DNA of 64,000 nt from an uncultured Pseudoteredinibacter sp. (lineage in GTDB: Bacteria; Pseudomonadota; Gammaproteobacteria; Pseudomonadales; Cellvibrionaceae), in the NCBI RefSeq assembly GCF_947500695.1, contig NZ_CANMSS010000001.1:806001-870000 (forward strand), read 5' to 3'. The notes below the pieces were generated by a model. That model searched no databases. It was not told the DNA's origin and saw only the letters and a program-made list of their open reading frames with translations. Within the stretch, counting starts at the first letter, position 1. Each line of letters begins with the position of its first letter. Made by a program: the position numbers and the translations under genes. Positions 16,802-25,179 of this stretch are shown here, piece by piece.

Positions 16802-17365
16802 ATGCTGCTTCGCAAGCAACTTGAATCCATTAGCCAGGCCTACCCACGCCACCAGCAATGGGCCTACCTTGAAAGGCTTGCGCAATACAATAAACACGGT
16901 ATTCGCCCTGTTGCCGACCCTTGGCCAGAGAGTAATTACACCTGCTTGGTATACGCATTAGGGCTTTGTAATTCTAGGGTTTACCAACAAATTGTTGCCC
17001 GCAATGAAGAAGTTTTTGCAGGACCAGGATTTGCTCAATACCTAATAAGCCAATCGGCCATCAAGCGTAGCAAACAAGCTCAAGCTGGAGATTTAGTGTT
17101 GTACTGCAGTGGAAGCGACGAGGATAAAACTGTCTGCCATGCTGGCATTTTAGATGAAGACGGGCTGGTGGTTTCCAAGTGGGGCCTGGGCGGCCTTTGG
17201 CTGCACGGCCTACTTGAGGTGCCTGCGAGTTACGGTAAAAACATTAATTACTTCGAGGCAATTGATTCGGAGCGAATGCTCAATTGGTTTTTAAAGTTTG
17301 CCCGCAGCCGTGGTGCGGACAATGCCCGCCCACGGTTCAATATCCAAAGCCTAAAGGAAGCTTAA
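16802..17365 (+). CDS. NlpC/P60-fold-like protein (DUF7689 type)
   Basis: 187 aa, no signal peptide. The order of motifs is that of papain-like/NlpC-P60 folds: a cysteine at the start of a helix (NYTCLVYALGL, ~residue 44), QAGDLVLYCSG, a histidine in a strand (VCHAGIL, ~residue 120) and VVSKWGLGGLWLHGLLEVPASYG. The last phrase is typical of DUF7689-like proteins. It may be a cysteine hydrolase or an inactive relative; substrate unknown. Its stop overlaps the convergent gene's stop by 4 bases. Confidence 0.6.
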   Translation: MLLRKQLESISQAYPRHQQWAYLERLAQYNKHGIRPVADPWPESNYTCLVYALGLCNSRVYQQIVARNEEVFAGPGFAQYLISQSAIKRSKQAQAGDLVLYCSGSDEDKTVCHAGILDEDGLVVSKWGLGGLWLHGLLEVPASYGKNINYFEAIDSERMLNWFLKFARSRGADNARPRFNIQSLKEA

Positions 17366-18237
17366 GGCGCCATTGCCATATGAAAATCTTTGGTGGCCTC
17401 TTCACTGCCTGAAGGGGTCATTTCGAAACGTCCGATGTAATAGCCATCATTAGGGTTTACGAAGAGCTCGCCGGTATAACTTCCACTACTTCCAGCGCAA
17501 TTAAAGCTACCCTCTGTTTCAACTCTATTGTAATAAAATTCAATACTGCCCGTGTAATCGCAGCCTCCTAAACTTGTACCTTCACGCCTCATAAAAAAGT
17601 TTTCTTCACTGATCTCGAAGGTAAACTCAGTTTCATCAAGCGAGCCATGCCCTCTATCAGGGCGAGCTGGGTCATAGCCTCTGGCATGCCCAAAAAACGT
17701 ACGGTTAAAATCGGAAACCATTCGGCTAGGGTTAACCAAATTCCGAAAAGAGCGAATAACGGTAAAGGACTGCTTGGACGCCTGCCACTGAAGCTCCAGC
17801 GCATCGCCAGCCTTAGGGAAGTCAATGGCATACTCAGTATGTTCTTGCTGGGGTACAAACTCACTGTCCGCGCTTGGGCGAACTGTAGAGAACTGACGCT
17901 CCTGCCAAACCTCACCATCAACTTTCACTACGATGGTGTGCTCACCATCGCTGAGCGAGCCGTAGTTAACTAATAATGAAAAGCCTGTTTCTATATGACC
18001 GCAGCGGGCCTGTGTATCACTGCGCTGGGTTCCTATGCCTGCTTTACCCAGCGAATTACCATCAATTTCAATTTCTATTTCACCAGCATTACAGTGCCAA
18101 CCACTAATGGCGCTGATTCCTGATTCAACGGCATTGGCTGCTGGGTTTTCTAAATTTCCCTGAGCTACTGCTAAAGAGCTTCCTAGAAGTAATACAGCGC
18201 CATAGAAAAGACATTGAATAGATTGAAAACAATTCAT
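17362..18237 (-). CDS. secreted hypothetical protein with Ig-like N-domain
   Basis: 291 aa with a signal peptide (cleavage probably after SLAVAQ). Residues ~30-125 form a beta-sandwich-like domain (LENPA...GISAISGWHCNAGEIEIEIDG, DTQARCGHIETGF, LSDGEHTIVVKVDG) with paired cysteines, a pattern found in extracellular proteins of marine gammaproteobacteria. The C-terminal half is beta-rich with two more cysteines. Exported, function unknown. Confidence 0.7.
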   Translation of the reverse strand: MNCFQSIQCLFYGAVLLLGSSLAVAQGNLENPAANAVESGISAISGWHCNAGEIEIEIDGNSLGKAGIGTQRSDTQARCGHIETGFSLLVNYGSLSDGEHTIVVKVDGEVWQERQFSTVRPSADSEFVPQQEHTEYAIDFPKAGDALELQWQASKQSFTVIRSFRNLVNPSRMVSDFNRTFFGHARGYDPARPDRGHGSLDETEFTFEISEENFFMRREGTSLGGCDYTGSIEFYYNRVETEGSFNCAGSSGSYTGELFVNPNDGYYIGRFEMTPSGSEEATKDFHMAMAP

Positions 18238-18281
18238 GATTTAACTCCCTAAATAATAAAACTGATATTCCCTTATTCGCC

Positions 18282-18818
18282 CTAGCCTTCCAACTTTGTT
18301 GCCTTCTTTTCCTTCCTGCGACGCTTAAAGAAAGCAGACAACTGTTCGCTGGCTTCTTGTGCTAAAACACCACCCAGGCAATTCACGCGATGATTAAGGT
18401 AATCGTTGTTCAGAAAATTAGCCTTAGATTCAATCGCTCCCGCCTTGGGTTCGCTTGCGCCATATACTAACCTCTCAACGCGGGCATGTACTAGTGCGCC
18501 AGCGCACATACTGCAAGGTTCCAAACTAACGTATAGACAAGTATTAGAAAGACGGTAGTTTTCAAGCTGTTGGCCACCCTCTCTCAGCACTAAAATTTCA
18601 GCATGTGCACAAGGATCATTTCGGCCAATAGGCTGATTAAAAGCCTCTGCAAGCAGGCGATTGTCCTGCACCAACACCGCACCCACCGGCACCTCACCAA
18701 GCTCCGCACCGCGTGCAGCTAAACAAAAGCAGTATCGCATCCAGTATTCGTCTTGCTCCTGCTGGCTTAAAACGTCCAGTTCCTCAGGACTCAGTAAATC
18801 AATCACCACTGCACTCAC
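18282..18818 (-). CDS. tadA: tRNA adenosine(34) deaminase TadA
   Basis: 178 aa. Converts A34 to inosine in tRNA-Arg(ACG), the tRNA present twice in this window. Zinc-deaminase signature intact: NDPCAHAEILVLREG (His/Glu) and SLEPCSMCAGALVHAR (two Cys). The basic C-terminal tail (KRRRKEKK) is usual. The GTG start overlaps the DUF1653 stop by 4 bases. Essential in most bacteria. Confidence 0.95.
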   Translation of the reverse strand: MSAVVIDLLSPEELDVLSQQEQDEYWMRYCFCLAARGAELGEVPVGAVLVQDNRLLAEAFNQPIGRNDPCAHAEILVLREGGQQLENYRLSNTCLYVSLEPCSMCAGALVHARVERLVYGASEPKAGAIESKANFLNNDYLNHRVNCLGGVLAQEASEQLSAFFKRRRKEKKATKLEG

Positions 18819-19042
18819 AGGCTAGAACTGTCGCTTTGGACTAAGGCAAAACGTGGCACTTTTTGACCTTTGTATTCAACCGTCTCAGTAAACATAGATA
18901 ATGGGCGCACCCATAAACTGTAATCACCATATAGGCAACGGTATACCACTAGCGACTCTTCGGTTTCACTGTGCTTGGCAACAGACTCCACCCAATAATC
19001 CTGACCTTTATAATGACGATATACACCGCGAGCAATTGACAT
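18815..19042 (-). CDS. DUF1653 domain protein
   Basis: 75 aa, a complete single-domain DUF1653 protein: GVYRHYKGQDYWVE, LVVYRCLYGDYSLWVRPLSMF, VPRFALV. Small beta-barrel family of unknown function, often found beside nucleotide or tRNA genes. Translationally coupled to tadA. Confidence 0.88.
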   Translation of the reverse strand: MSIARGVYRHYKGQDYWVESVAKHSETEESLVVYRCLYGDYSLWVRPLSMFTETVEYKGQKVPRFALVQSDSSSL

Positions 19043-19103
19043 ATGACCTCCTCGAAAAGAAGGCCATTATACGTTGATCGCTTTCGTCGAGAGAAGTGGC
19101 TTT

Positions 19104-19979
19104 TTAGTTATCAGCTTGCCATGGAAAGAAGTCTGGCATATCAGTAGAAACCTTGGACGGAAACTTGGCTGGACGTTTTTCCCAAAAGGCATTTATCCCC
19201 TCTTTGCCGTCAGCTAAGCTCTGGTAAAAGATCGCTAAAGAATCAACCTTATGGGCCTCCGCTGGGTGATCCGCAGCCGATAAGCGATACATCATTTGAC
19301 GAGCCAGTGCGATGGCAACAGGGGAAGTATTATCCGCAATTCTTCTGGCGATTTTATAAGCGGCGGCCAATAGATCATCCGGCTCGTGTATGGATTTCAC
19401 AAATCCACCGCTTTTGGCTTCTTCGGCATCAAAAATCTCGGCCGTGTAAACCCATTCTAACGCTTGGGAGATACCAACAATTTTAGGCAAAAACCAAGCT
19501 GAGCATGCTTCTGGGGTAATACCCAGCTTTGTAAACACAAAGCCCACTTTTGCCTTTGTCGATGCCAGGCGAATATCCATCGCACAAGTCATAGTGGCCC
19601 CAATCCCAATCGCTGGGCCATTAATCGCCGCAATGACTGGCTTAGTGCAGTTATAGATTGCCAGAGTAACTGTACCACCCGAATCTCTAATGCCCGGCTC
19701 AACTTCATCGAGATTTTGAATATCATCCAAGCTGGGCTCTAGCTCCTCATCGAGGCCAAAAGCATTGCCATCACTATTGAGCTTCATACCGGCACAAAAA
19801 CCACGGCCAGCGCCAGTTACTATTACCGCCCTAACCTCATCGTCTTTACTGGCTCTATCAAAAGCGTCGATCAGTTCTTCGGCCATTTCGATGGTAAAGG
19901 CATTGAGCTCACCTGGGCGATTGAGTGTAATAGTCAGAATATTATCTTTGACGTCGTAAATAATGGCTTGATAATTCAT
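19104..19979 (-). CDS. enoyl-CoA hydratase/isomerase family protein (crotonase)
   Basis: 291 aa from the chosen ATG. Crotonase fold: LTITLNRPGELNAFT near the start, the first oxyanion segment GAGRGFCAGMKL, the second PVIAAINGPAIGIGATMTCAMDIRLAS, then GFVFTKLGITPEACSAWFLPKIVG. The alanine-to-glycine-rich GIGATM and GITPEACSAW match hydratases of the PaaG/EchA type; substrate not determined. The frame is open 45 codons further upstream, but GGGAG sits right before MNYQAII, so that start is preferred. Single-gene unit. Confidence 0.88.
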   Translation of the reverse strand: MNYQAIIYDVKDNILTITLNRPGELNAFTIEMAEELIDAFDRASKDDEVRAVIVTGAGRGFCAGMKLNSDGNAFGLDEELEPSLDDIQNLDEVEPGIRDSGGTVTLAIYNCTKPVIAAINGPAIGIGATMTCAMDIRLASTKAKVGFVFTKLGITPEACSAWFLPKIVGISQALEWVYTAEIFDAEEAKSGGFVKSIHEPDDLLAAAYKIARRIADNTSPVAIALARQMMYRLSAADHPAEAHKVDSLAIFYQSLADGKEGINAFWEKRPAKFPSKVSTDMPDFFPWQADN

Positions 19980-20166
19980 TGCGACTCCCATGGTGGCAAA
20001 TTTAAGTGCTAATTGGCCTAGCATAAAAGACATTAGCCTAAGCGATAAGCTTGAAATGCTAAATTGGCGGGAATCAACAAGAATTGGCCAGTATTGGCCA
20101 ATTCTTTCTGACAATTAGCGTATGTAAGCCTTGTGACTAGCGCTCTAAAAGCAAGGTAGGAAAACG

Positions 20167-20931
20167 TTAGGAGCTCTTAAGATCGAAATCCTGGTATCGA
20201 TACTCTTGGTAGCGAGCACTATCGAGCCAGCTTGCTCTTTCTTTAATATCAGCATATTGCTTACGCCAAATCTGCACCCGCCCTCGGCAGTCTTTCGGGT
20301 CTAATTTTTGCGCTGCCAGAAAGTCAGTTATCGATTTAGCGTCTACTCGCACGACTCCCTTACGCAGCTGATTCTTCGAGAAGGAATAACTAAAATCATG
20401 AAGATGCTCAAAAGCTCCGTTTTCTGACATTCTACAGGCCAGCTGGACTTGCCCAGTATCCGCATCAGGAATTGATTGCCACCTAGCTTCAAGGTAATAG
20501 CTTTTATCCTCTAGGGGCATTAAAGCAAGATCAAAACTGGGCAAAACCTTTACAATGGCCTCATGCAAAAATTCGCCTGATCGATACAAGCCAATCGTTA
20601 AACTACCTTGCCTGGAAACCTTAGCGAGATAGGTTTTTCCGGTGATGAAATTAGCGAGTTTATTTTTCTCTGCTGTAAGTTTGATCAAGCCCTCTTGAGC
20701 TCTCACATAAAAATAGTCACTTTCTTGCAAAGCAACACGGTTCGGCAGCACCGTCTTTTCGCTCATACTCGCGGCAACTCGTAAAGATCCGTTAGCGCTT
20801 GGACTTACACTGTAACGCAGTAAATAATGATTCGGCACTCCTTTAACTTCAATACAAGATTGCAGAAAAAAACATAGTCCAAAGACCACTATTAAGCCTG
20901 CTGCGCGAAAGCGATAAAAATCATTCACCAT
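20167..20931 (-). CDS. hypothetical lipoprotein
   Basis: 254 aa from the ATG that overlaps the preceding stop. The N-terminus is basic then hydrophobic and ends in a lipobox (CFFLQSC), so it should be lipid-anchored, probably in the outer membrane. The rest is beta-rich with no recognised domain. A longer frame exists upstream but would overlap the preceding gene by 44 bases; the chosen start overlaps by 11. Part of a three-gene envelope cluster. Confidence 0.65.
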   Translation of the reverse strand: MVNDFYRFRAAGLIVVFGLCFFLQSCIEVKGVPNHYLLRYSVSPSANGSLRVAASMSEKTVLPNRVALQESDYFYVRAQEGLIKLTAEKNKLANFITGKTYLAKVSRQGSLTIGLYRSGEFLHEAIVKVLPSFDLALMPLEDKSYYLEARWQSIPDADTGQVQLACRMSENGAFEHLHDFSYSFSKNQLRKGVVRVDAKSITDFLAAQKLDPKDCRGRVQIWRKQYADIKERASWLDSARYQEYRYQDFDLKSS

Positions 20932-21256
20932 CCACAGCTTCCTGAAGACTGCTTTGATTGTCATACCTATCTTGTCGCTGCTTCTCTAATTTATTCCTGT
21001 AAGTATTTTTTCGCCGCTCTGCGGACGAAAAAACTAACTTAAACAACCAAACAAAAAAGCCTATCACAATAAATGAACTAGCAGCGACAAACAGCCAGAC
21101 CGCCGCCCCTGAGCCTGAAGAGTCGGAATCCTGCACTTCATATGATTCTTGCAAACTTGGAACATCACCCTCAGCAATAAGCTCTTTAGAAAATAGGCCA
21201 GCACCCAACAAGGTAAAGCTAAAAGTGGTCAATAATAAAATAGCGAATTTTTTCAT
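20921..21256 (-). CDS. hypothetical protein with signal peptide and one TM helix
   Basis: 111 aa. Signal peptide (residues 1-23), a short acidic serine-rich periplasmic stretch (ESYEVQDSDSSGSGAA), one transmembrane helix (~52-70), then a basic cytoplasmic tail rich in Arg/Lys/Gln. No family recognised. Overlaps the lipoprotein gene, so the two are translated together. Confidence 0.6.
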   Translation of the reverse strand: MKKFAILLLTTFSFTLLGAGLFSKELIAEGDVPSLQESYEVQDSDSSGSGAAVWLFVAASSFIVIGFFVWLFKLVFSSAERRKNTYRNKLEKQRQDRYDNQSSLQEAVDGE

Positions 21257-21280
21257 TTTTAAAGATCACGTCCTTACGAT

Positions 21281-21790
21281 TTAGCTATTTTCAAATATAA
21301 GATTCAGCATCCTGCGATAATTCAACCAAGCTAGAAGAAACAAGATGGAACTGCTTAGTAATGAAATTAAAATTGAGCCAAATACAAACGCCAGCCTGTA
21401 GCGATTTGCTGCGTATAGGCGACTTTCTTGGGCATTAGATGAGTCAAAATAAACCGTTATGGAACTCCCTACTGGAGGCGGATAATCAAGATTAGCTAAA
21501 GACTGATATTCAATGCCTCTAAAAACGTACTTATAAGCAACACGCCATTTGGAGAATTCAACGCCTGTTCCTGATTGCTTGTAACTTTCCCCTTCTAGGC
21601 CTATGACCTCCCCCAGCACCGTTTCATTCAAAGACAGGCTGCGCCACTCTGATTCAATACCTCTAGAGCCACCAAAACCAAAATATAGAAACACCGTTAG
21701 CAATGAGAGCCCCGCCGCCACTCCTAGCTGCCAAGTATAGCGATTTTTTAGCTGATTTCTCTGTTTCCTTTGCTTGGTGTTAAGAGCCAT
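21281..21790 (-). CDS. DUF3592-like membrane protein
   Basis: 169 aa with two transmembrane helices (~24-42 and ~132-155) around a beta-rich loop. The pattern VAYKYVFRGIEYQS, PPPVGSSITVYFDSSNAQESRL matches DUF3592 proteins (extracytoplasmic beta domain, NP.S-type turn). Function unknown. First gene of the cluster with the TM protein (24-base gap) and the lipoprotein. Confidence 0.72.
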   Translation of the reverse strand: MALNTKQRKQRNQLKNRYTWQLGVAAGLSLLTVFLYFGFGGSRGIESEWRSLSLNETVLGEVIGLEGESYKQSGTGVEFSKWRVAYKYVFRGIEYQSLANLDYPPPVGSSITVYFDSSNAQESRLYAANRYRLAFVFGSILISLLSSSILFLLAWLNYRRMLNLIFENS

Positions 21791-21995
21791 TTAATTTCCC
21801 TTTTGAATGGCTGAAGTGGGATTAACAAATAGATATAAGAGCTTTGCAGTTAAGTCGCTAGGTGTATATCGCTAGAAATGGTTTATGGCTGGTTTGCTTG
21901 TTACATAGAAAGGAGGATTGTTCGGGCCCAACTAATAGCAGAGGTGACTGAAAAAAGGAATTAAAGGTGCCAGCCTTAGGGCCCGTTATAAAACC

Positions 21996-22023
21996 AGGGT
22001 CAGAACCCATGGATTCTGACCCT
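21996..22023. repeat. AGGGTCAGAACCC palindrome, copy 1
   Basis: 28-base interrupted palindrome, arms AGGGTCAGAACCC / GGATTCTGACCCT with one mismatch. Belongs to a three-member family in this window (also 22119 and 38729). Confidence 0.7.
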
Positions 22024-22118
22024 ATTCGAAGCCCCATAGCTTTCGTGAACTTAATGAAAAAAGGAGTAACTGGTACAAGGGGTTAACGGAACTGGCCTAA
22101 GGGCCCACTGCGAAACCA

Positions 22119-22146
22119 GGGGTCAGAACCCTCGGGTTCTGACCCC
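22119..22146. repeat. GGGGTCAGAACCC palindrome, copy 2
   Basis: 28-base palindrome, 13-base perfect arms GGGGTCAGAACCC / GGGTTCTGACCCC with a 2-base centre. REP-like; could fold as a hairpin in either strand's RNA. Confidence 0.75.
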
Positions 22147-22344
22147 ACTCGAAGCCAAGCATATACAAAAAAGCCCCAGCGCTTTCGTAGGTCCAATGAA
22201 TAAAGAAATTACTGACACATGGGATTAACGGAACTGGCCTTAGGGCCATTTCCGCCCTACGGGCTTCGTCGCTTACGCTCCTTGTTCAAAATGCTTAAGC
22301 GCATTTTGTCGAACCACGAGCGCTCTCTCACAGCCCTCCCTCTG

Positions 22345-22400
22345 CGCCATATACAAAAAAGCCCCAGCGCTTTCGCGCTAGGGCTTTTTTGTATATGGCG
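22345..22400 (-). terminator. original tRNA-Ser terminator, now separated from its tRNA
   Basis: Hairpin with 26-base arms (one mismatch), 4-base loop, core AAAAAAGCCCCAGCGC. Same architecture as the two tRNA-Arg terminators, including the outer CGCCAT/ATGGCG. It abuts the left attachment site, and its right arm contains the first bases of the tRNA-Ser 3' end. It therefore appears to be the native tRNA-Ser terminator, split off by the island insertion. Confidence 0.75.
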
Positions 22401-22409
22401 GAGAGGGAG
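22395..22409. repeat. island attachment site, left (att)
   Basis: ATGGCGGAGAGGGAG, a 15-base direct repeat of the tRNA-Ser(GGA) 3' end found at 33020-33034. After it the sequence diverges from tRNA. Confidence 0.8.
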
Positions 22410-22587
22410 AACGTCGAAAACTAGACAGGCATGGATTGAATGACACTTAAAAGACTAGCTAAGCTGTTATTTTTAAAGAACTTAACTGTATCATACTGTA
22501 TAATTGATCCTATAACAGCCACTACTTTTGACGGTCTTTATGACGGTTCCAACTGTCAATTCCGCCACATCCTCGCAGGATCTACCC

Positions 22588-23796
22588 ATGCCTTTAAACA
22601 ATACTGGCGTTAAAAATGCCAAGCCCAAAGACAAGCCATACAAGCTGACAGATCAAGGTGGCTTATACCTGATGGTGCGCCCAACTGGTACAAAAACGTG
22701 GAAATACGACTTCCGCATAAACAACACCAGAGGCAGCTACACGATTGGCAGCTACCCAGAAACCTCTTTGCAGGAAGCTCGAGCCAAACACCTAGAGGCG
22801 AGAAAGCTGGTTCAAGAAGGACAAAACCCAACAGGAGAAAAGCAAGCCAAACGCCTTAAAGCCCAGTTAAACCAGAAGCGATTCTCACACTATGCTGACC
22901 AGTGGATAAAGAAACAAAACCTTGCTAAAAGCACCGAAAAAGACCTAAAACAGAGAATATCGACTAACTTGACCCCCTATTTGGATAAAAAGCCCATCGA
23001 GAGCTTTAACACCCGAGAGTTATTAGACGTACTAACCCCTATTTCTGACAGGGGCGCAAGGGAAACGGCCATTCGGCTTGCAGGCGTTCTACGTCGTATA
23101 TTTAATGAGCTATTGATTCTAGGGCTGATCAACAACAACCCAGCACAGGGCCTAGCAGAGCTTCTTCCAAAACCAGATCATAGGAGCAAAAAGAACTTCG
23201 GGCACATCACTGATATAGAAGACCTGAAAAATTTAATGCAACAAATCTACACCCCTCGCCCAAGGCAAAGCCCTATTGTCGGATATGCGCTAAAGTTAAT
23301 GCCCCTGTTGTTTCTCAGACCAAAAAACATACGCTTTTTAAGGTGGGAGCAAATTGATTTCGAGGACGCGATGCTCACCATCCCTGGTGATGAAATGAAA
23401 GCCGGTAAAGAGCTTAAAGTACCATTAGCCACACAAGCTGTTGCACTCCTCAAAAAAGCACAGGAGTTAACCGGTGGAAAAGAATATGTATTTCTAACCA
23501 GCCATGGACATGGCAAACCAATGAGTGAAAATACAACCACTGCAGCCCTGAAGCGCCTAACCAACCCCAAAACTGGCAAAGCCTACGGCACCGGCTTCAT
23601 GACAAGCCATGGTTTCAGGCATACAGCCAGCACCTTTCTAAATGAAATGGGCTTCTCAGCTGATGCCATTGAATTACAGCTGGCTCATGTGAGTGAGGAC
23701 CGTGTGCGCTCTACCTATAACAAGGCTCAACTAATGGATGAGAGAGTGAAAATGATGCAGAATTGGGCCGACTTTGTAGACCAACTAATCCGCTAA
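22588..23796 (+). CDS. P4-type tyrosine integrase
   Basis: 402 aa from the ATG preceded by AGGA (a longer frame begins 20 codons upstream). N-terminal DUF4102 arm-binding domain (KLTDQGGLYLMVRPTGTKTWKYDF, IGSYPETSLQEAR), SAM-like core-binding domain, then the catalytic domain. Catalytic residues visible: Arg in LLFLRPKNIRFLRW, His-x-x-Arg in SHGFRHTAST, His in LAHVSEDRVR and the nucleophile Tyr in STYNKAQ. Such integrases insert at tRNA 3' ends, consistent with the tRNA-Ser repeats. A TATAAT box lies at 22499-22504. Confidence 0.95.
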   Translation: MPLNNTGVKNAKPKDKPYKLTDQGGLYLMVRPTGTKTWKYDFRINNTRGSYTIGSYPETSLQEARAKHLEARKLVQEGQNPTGEKQAKRLKAQLNQKRFSHYADQWIKKQNLAKSTEKDLKQRISTNLTPYLDKKPIESFNTRELLDVLTPISDRGARETAIRLAGVLRRIFNELLILGLINNNPAQGLAELLPKPDHRSKKNFGHITDIEDLKNLMQQIYTPRPRQSPIVGYALKLMPLLFLRPKNIRFLRWEQIDFEDAMLTIPGDEMKAGKELKVPLATQAVALLKKAQELTGGKEYVFLTSHGHGKPMSENTTTAALKRLTNPKTGKAYGTGFMTSHGFRHTASTFLNEMGFSADAIELQLAHVSEDRVRSTYNKAQLMDERVKMMQNWADFVDQLIR

Positions 23797-24491
23797 TGCT
23801 AACTATGCAAACTATATCTGTACAAGCCTCATTAGAGCAATTAAAGCTCAGTAATACTCCTAAGCACCAAGCACTCGCCACCCTGATTGATGAGATTAAT
23901 AACAACAACATAACCCTTTACTACAACGGGCAACATAGGGCCGTACAGGACAATACCCCTCCCGAAGAACATTTTCTAAGTGACGGAGAACTAAAAGGGC
24001 TATTTTTAGCAAACGGCAACCCAGAATACCCAAGCGGGGCATATAAACTTAAACCCACCGCCTCGCGCCTAGACCAACACAATCAATATGCCTTTTCCTT
24101 CTACGAGTTTATATTCGATGGAAAAACATATTACTGCTGTGACGAAGACGGAATGTATGTGGAGTTTGCTACAGCCAATATTGAAGATGCTTATTTTATT
24201 CAGAGTGATGTAGACAACCTTAAAAAATCGCTTTCCCAAAGAAGCAATCACGTACAAGCCCCAAGAGCAGCTCAATTGCAAGGGGTAGAAAAGGCACTTG
24301 CTTTGCTAGCTAGAGAGTACGCAGAGGTTAAACAAGGAAAATTCAGAACCGGCAATAAGGTGAATGCCAGATCCTTTAAAGATCATATTATCAGCCTTGC
24401 TAAAAAACACTCAATCTCAGATGCCCACTTAAAGTCACTTGACGACAAATTGAACAAAACCTTAAACGATTTAGATCTAAAAGAGCTATAA
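23796..24491 (+). CDS. hypothetical island protein coupled to the integrase
   Basis: 231 aa. The ATG overlaps the integrase stop (TAATG), so the two are translated together. The middle (LKPTASRLDQHNQYAFSFYEFIFDGKTYYC) looks like a small alpha/beta domain. The C-terminal part is helical and basic. No family recognised. Not a known excisionase type; could be an accessory of integration or an orphan cargo protein. Confidence 0.7.
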   Translation: MLTMQTISVQASLEQLKLSNTPKHQALATLIDEINNNNITLYYNGQHRAVQDNTPPEEHFLSDGELKGLFLANGNPEYPSGAYKLKPTASRLDQHNQYAFSFYEFIFDGKTYYCCDEDGMYVEFATANIEDAYFIQSDVDNLKKSLSQRSNHVQAPRAAQLQGVEKALALLAREYAEVKQGKFRTGNKVNARSFKDHIISLAKKHSISDAHLKSLDDKLNKTLNDLDLKEL

Positions 24492-24644
24492 CAATCGTAG
24501 CCATTGAAAGCCAACGACTCTCTGTTCATAAAATTCCCCACCACGAAAAAATCCCAACTGGGAAATCCCTCCGCTTAAGACCTTGTACATTACGCTGCAT
24601 TGGGTACGCAAGGCCCAATGCAACTAATCTATTAAGGAAACTAA

Positions 24645-24890
24645 ATGATTCTAACAAAACCCGCCCACCCTGCTGTAGGTGGCACCCCAAGACTACTGCG
24701 CATTAGCGATGTACGTAGCATGACCGGCCTGTCTCGCTCGTACATTTATTCACTAACCAAGAACGGCCATTTCCCCAAAAGCGTACCCCTAGTGCCTGGC
24801 GGCATTGCTAAAGGATGGGTGGAATCTGAAGTTCAAGACTTTATTAACCAACGTATTGCAGAACGTGATCTGGAGGCATCTAATGCGTAG
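24645..24890 (+). CDS. AlpA-family regulator/excisionase
   Basis: 81 aa MerR-like HTH of the AlpA type: LRISDVRSMTGLSRSYIYSL, then GHFPKSVPLV, GWVESEVQDFINQRI. In P4-type elements AlpA proteins activate integrase or act as excisionase. Good AAGGA site before the ATG. Overlaps the next gene by 8 bases. Confidence 0.92.
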   Translation: MILTKPAHPAVGGTPRLLRISDVRSMTGLSRSYIYSLTKNGHFPKSVPLVPGGIAKGWVESEVQDFINQRIAERDLEASNA

Positions 24891-25179
24891 CGTAAACCTT
24901 CCCAATATGAAACCAAACGTAGAACTACCAGAACAACAAGCTTACACACTAGAAATAATTATGAGTGGCGGTGAATCTAGCGTTAGTAGCCTAGCGCTAA
25001 TTGAAGGAGGAATACTGAATCCGCCCAATGTAATAAGCAAACTCAGAAAACACGGTGCAATCATCAAAACCAAGAGAATGTCAGCCATCGATGCCCAAGG
25101 CCGAAGGCGAAGCGGTATTGCCCACTACACGTACTTGGGGTGGAGACCACTCAGTGAAGAAGAAAGGAATTTTGCATGA
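24883..25179 (+). CDS. helix-turn-helix protein (HTH_39-like)
   Basis: 98 aa. Winged-helix-like segment QQAYTLEIIMSGGESSVSSL, IEGGILNPPNVISKLRKHGA, IIKTKR, GIAHYTYLGW, matching small phage/island HTH proteins next to replication genes. Probably binds DNA within the island. The start is set by overlap with alpA; its stop overlaps the DUF3631 start (ATGA). Confidence 0.75.
   Translation: MRSVNLPNMKPNVELPEQQAYTLEIIMSGGESSVSSLALIEGGILNPPNVISKLRKHGAIIKTKRMSAIDAQGRRRSGIAHYTYLGWRPLSEEERNFA

Larger units (their letters stand above)
21950..22230. repeat. degenerate tandem repeat upstream of the tRNA-Ser island
   Basis: No gene. Three partial copies of a ~120-130-base unit (starting near 21950, 22058 and 22200). 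Shared blocks: AAGGA-TAA, GGAACTGGCCTAAGGGCC, an AACCAGG-GTCAGAACCC palindrome (first two copies only), TCGAAGCC, and AGCTTTCGT. The second copy also contains a fragment (22158-22179) of the tRNA-Ser terminator found at 22345. Confidence 0.65.
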
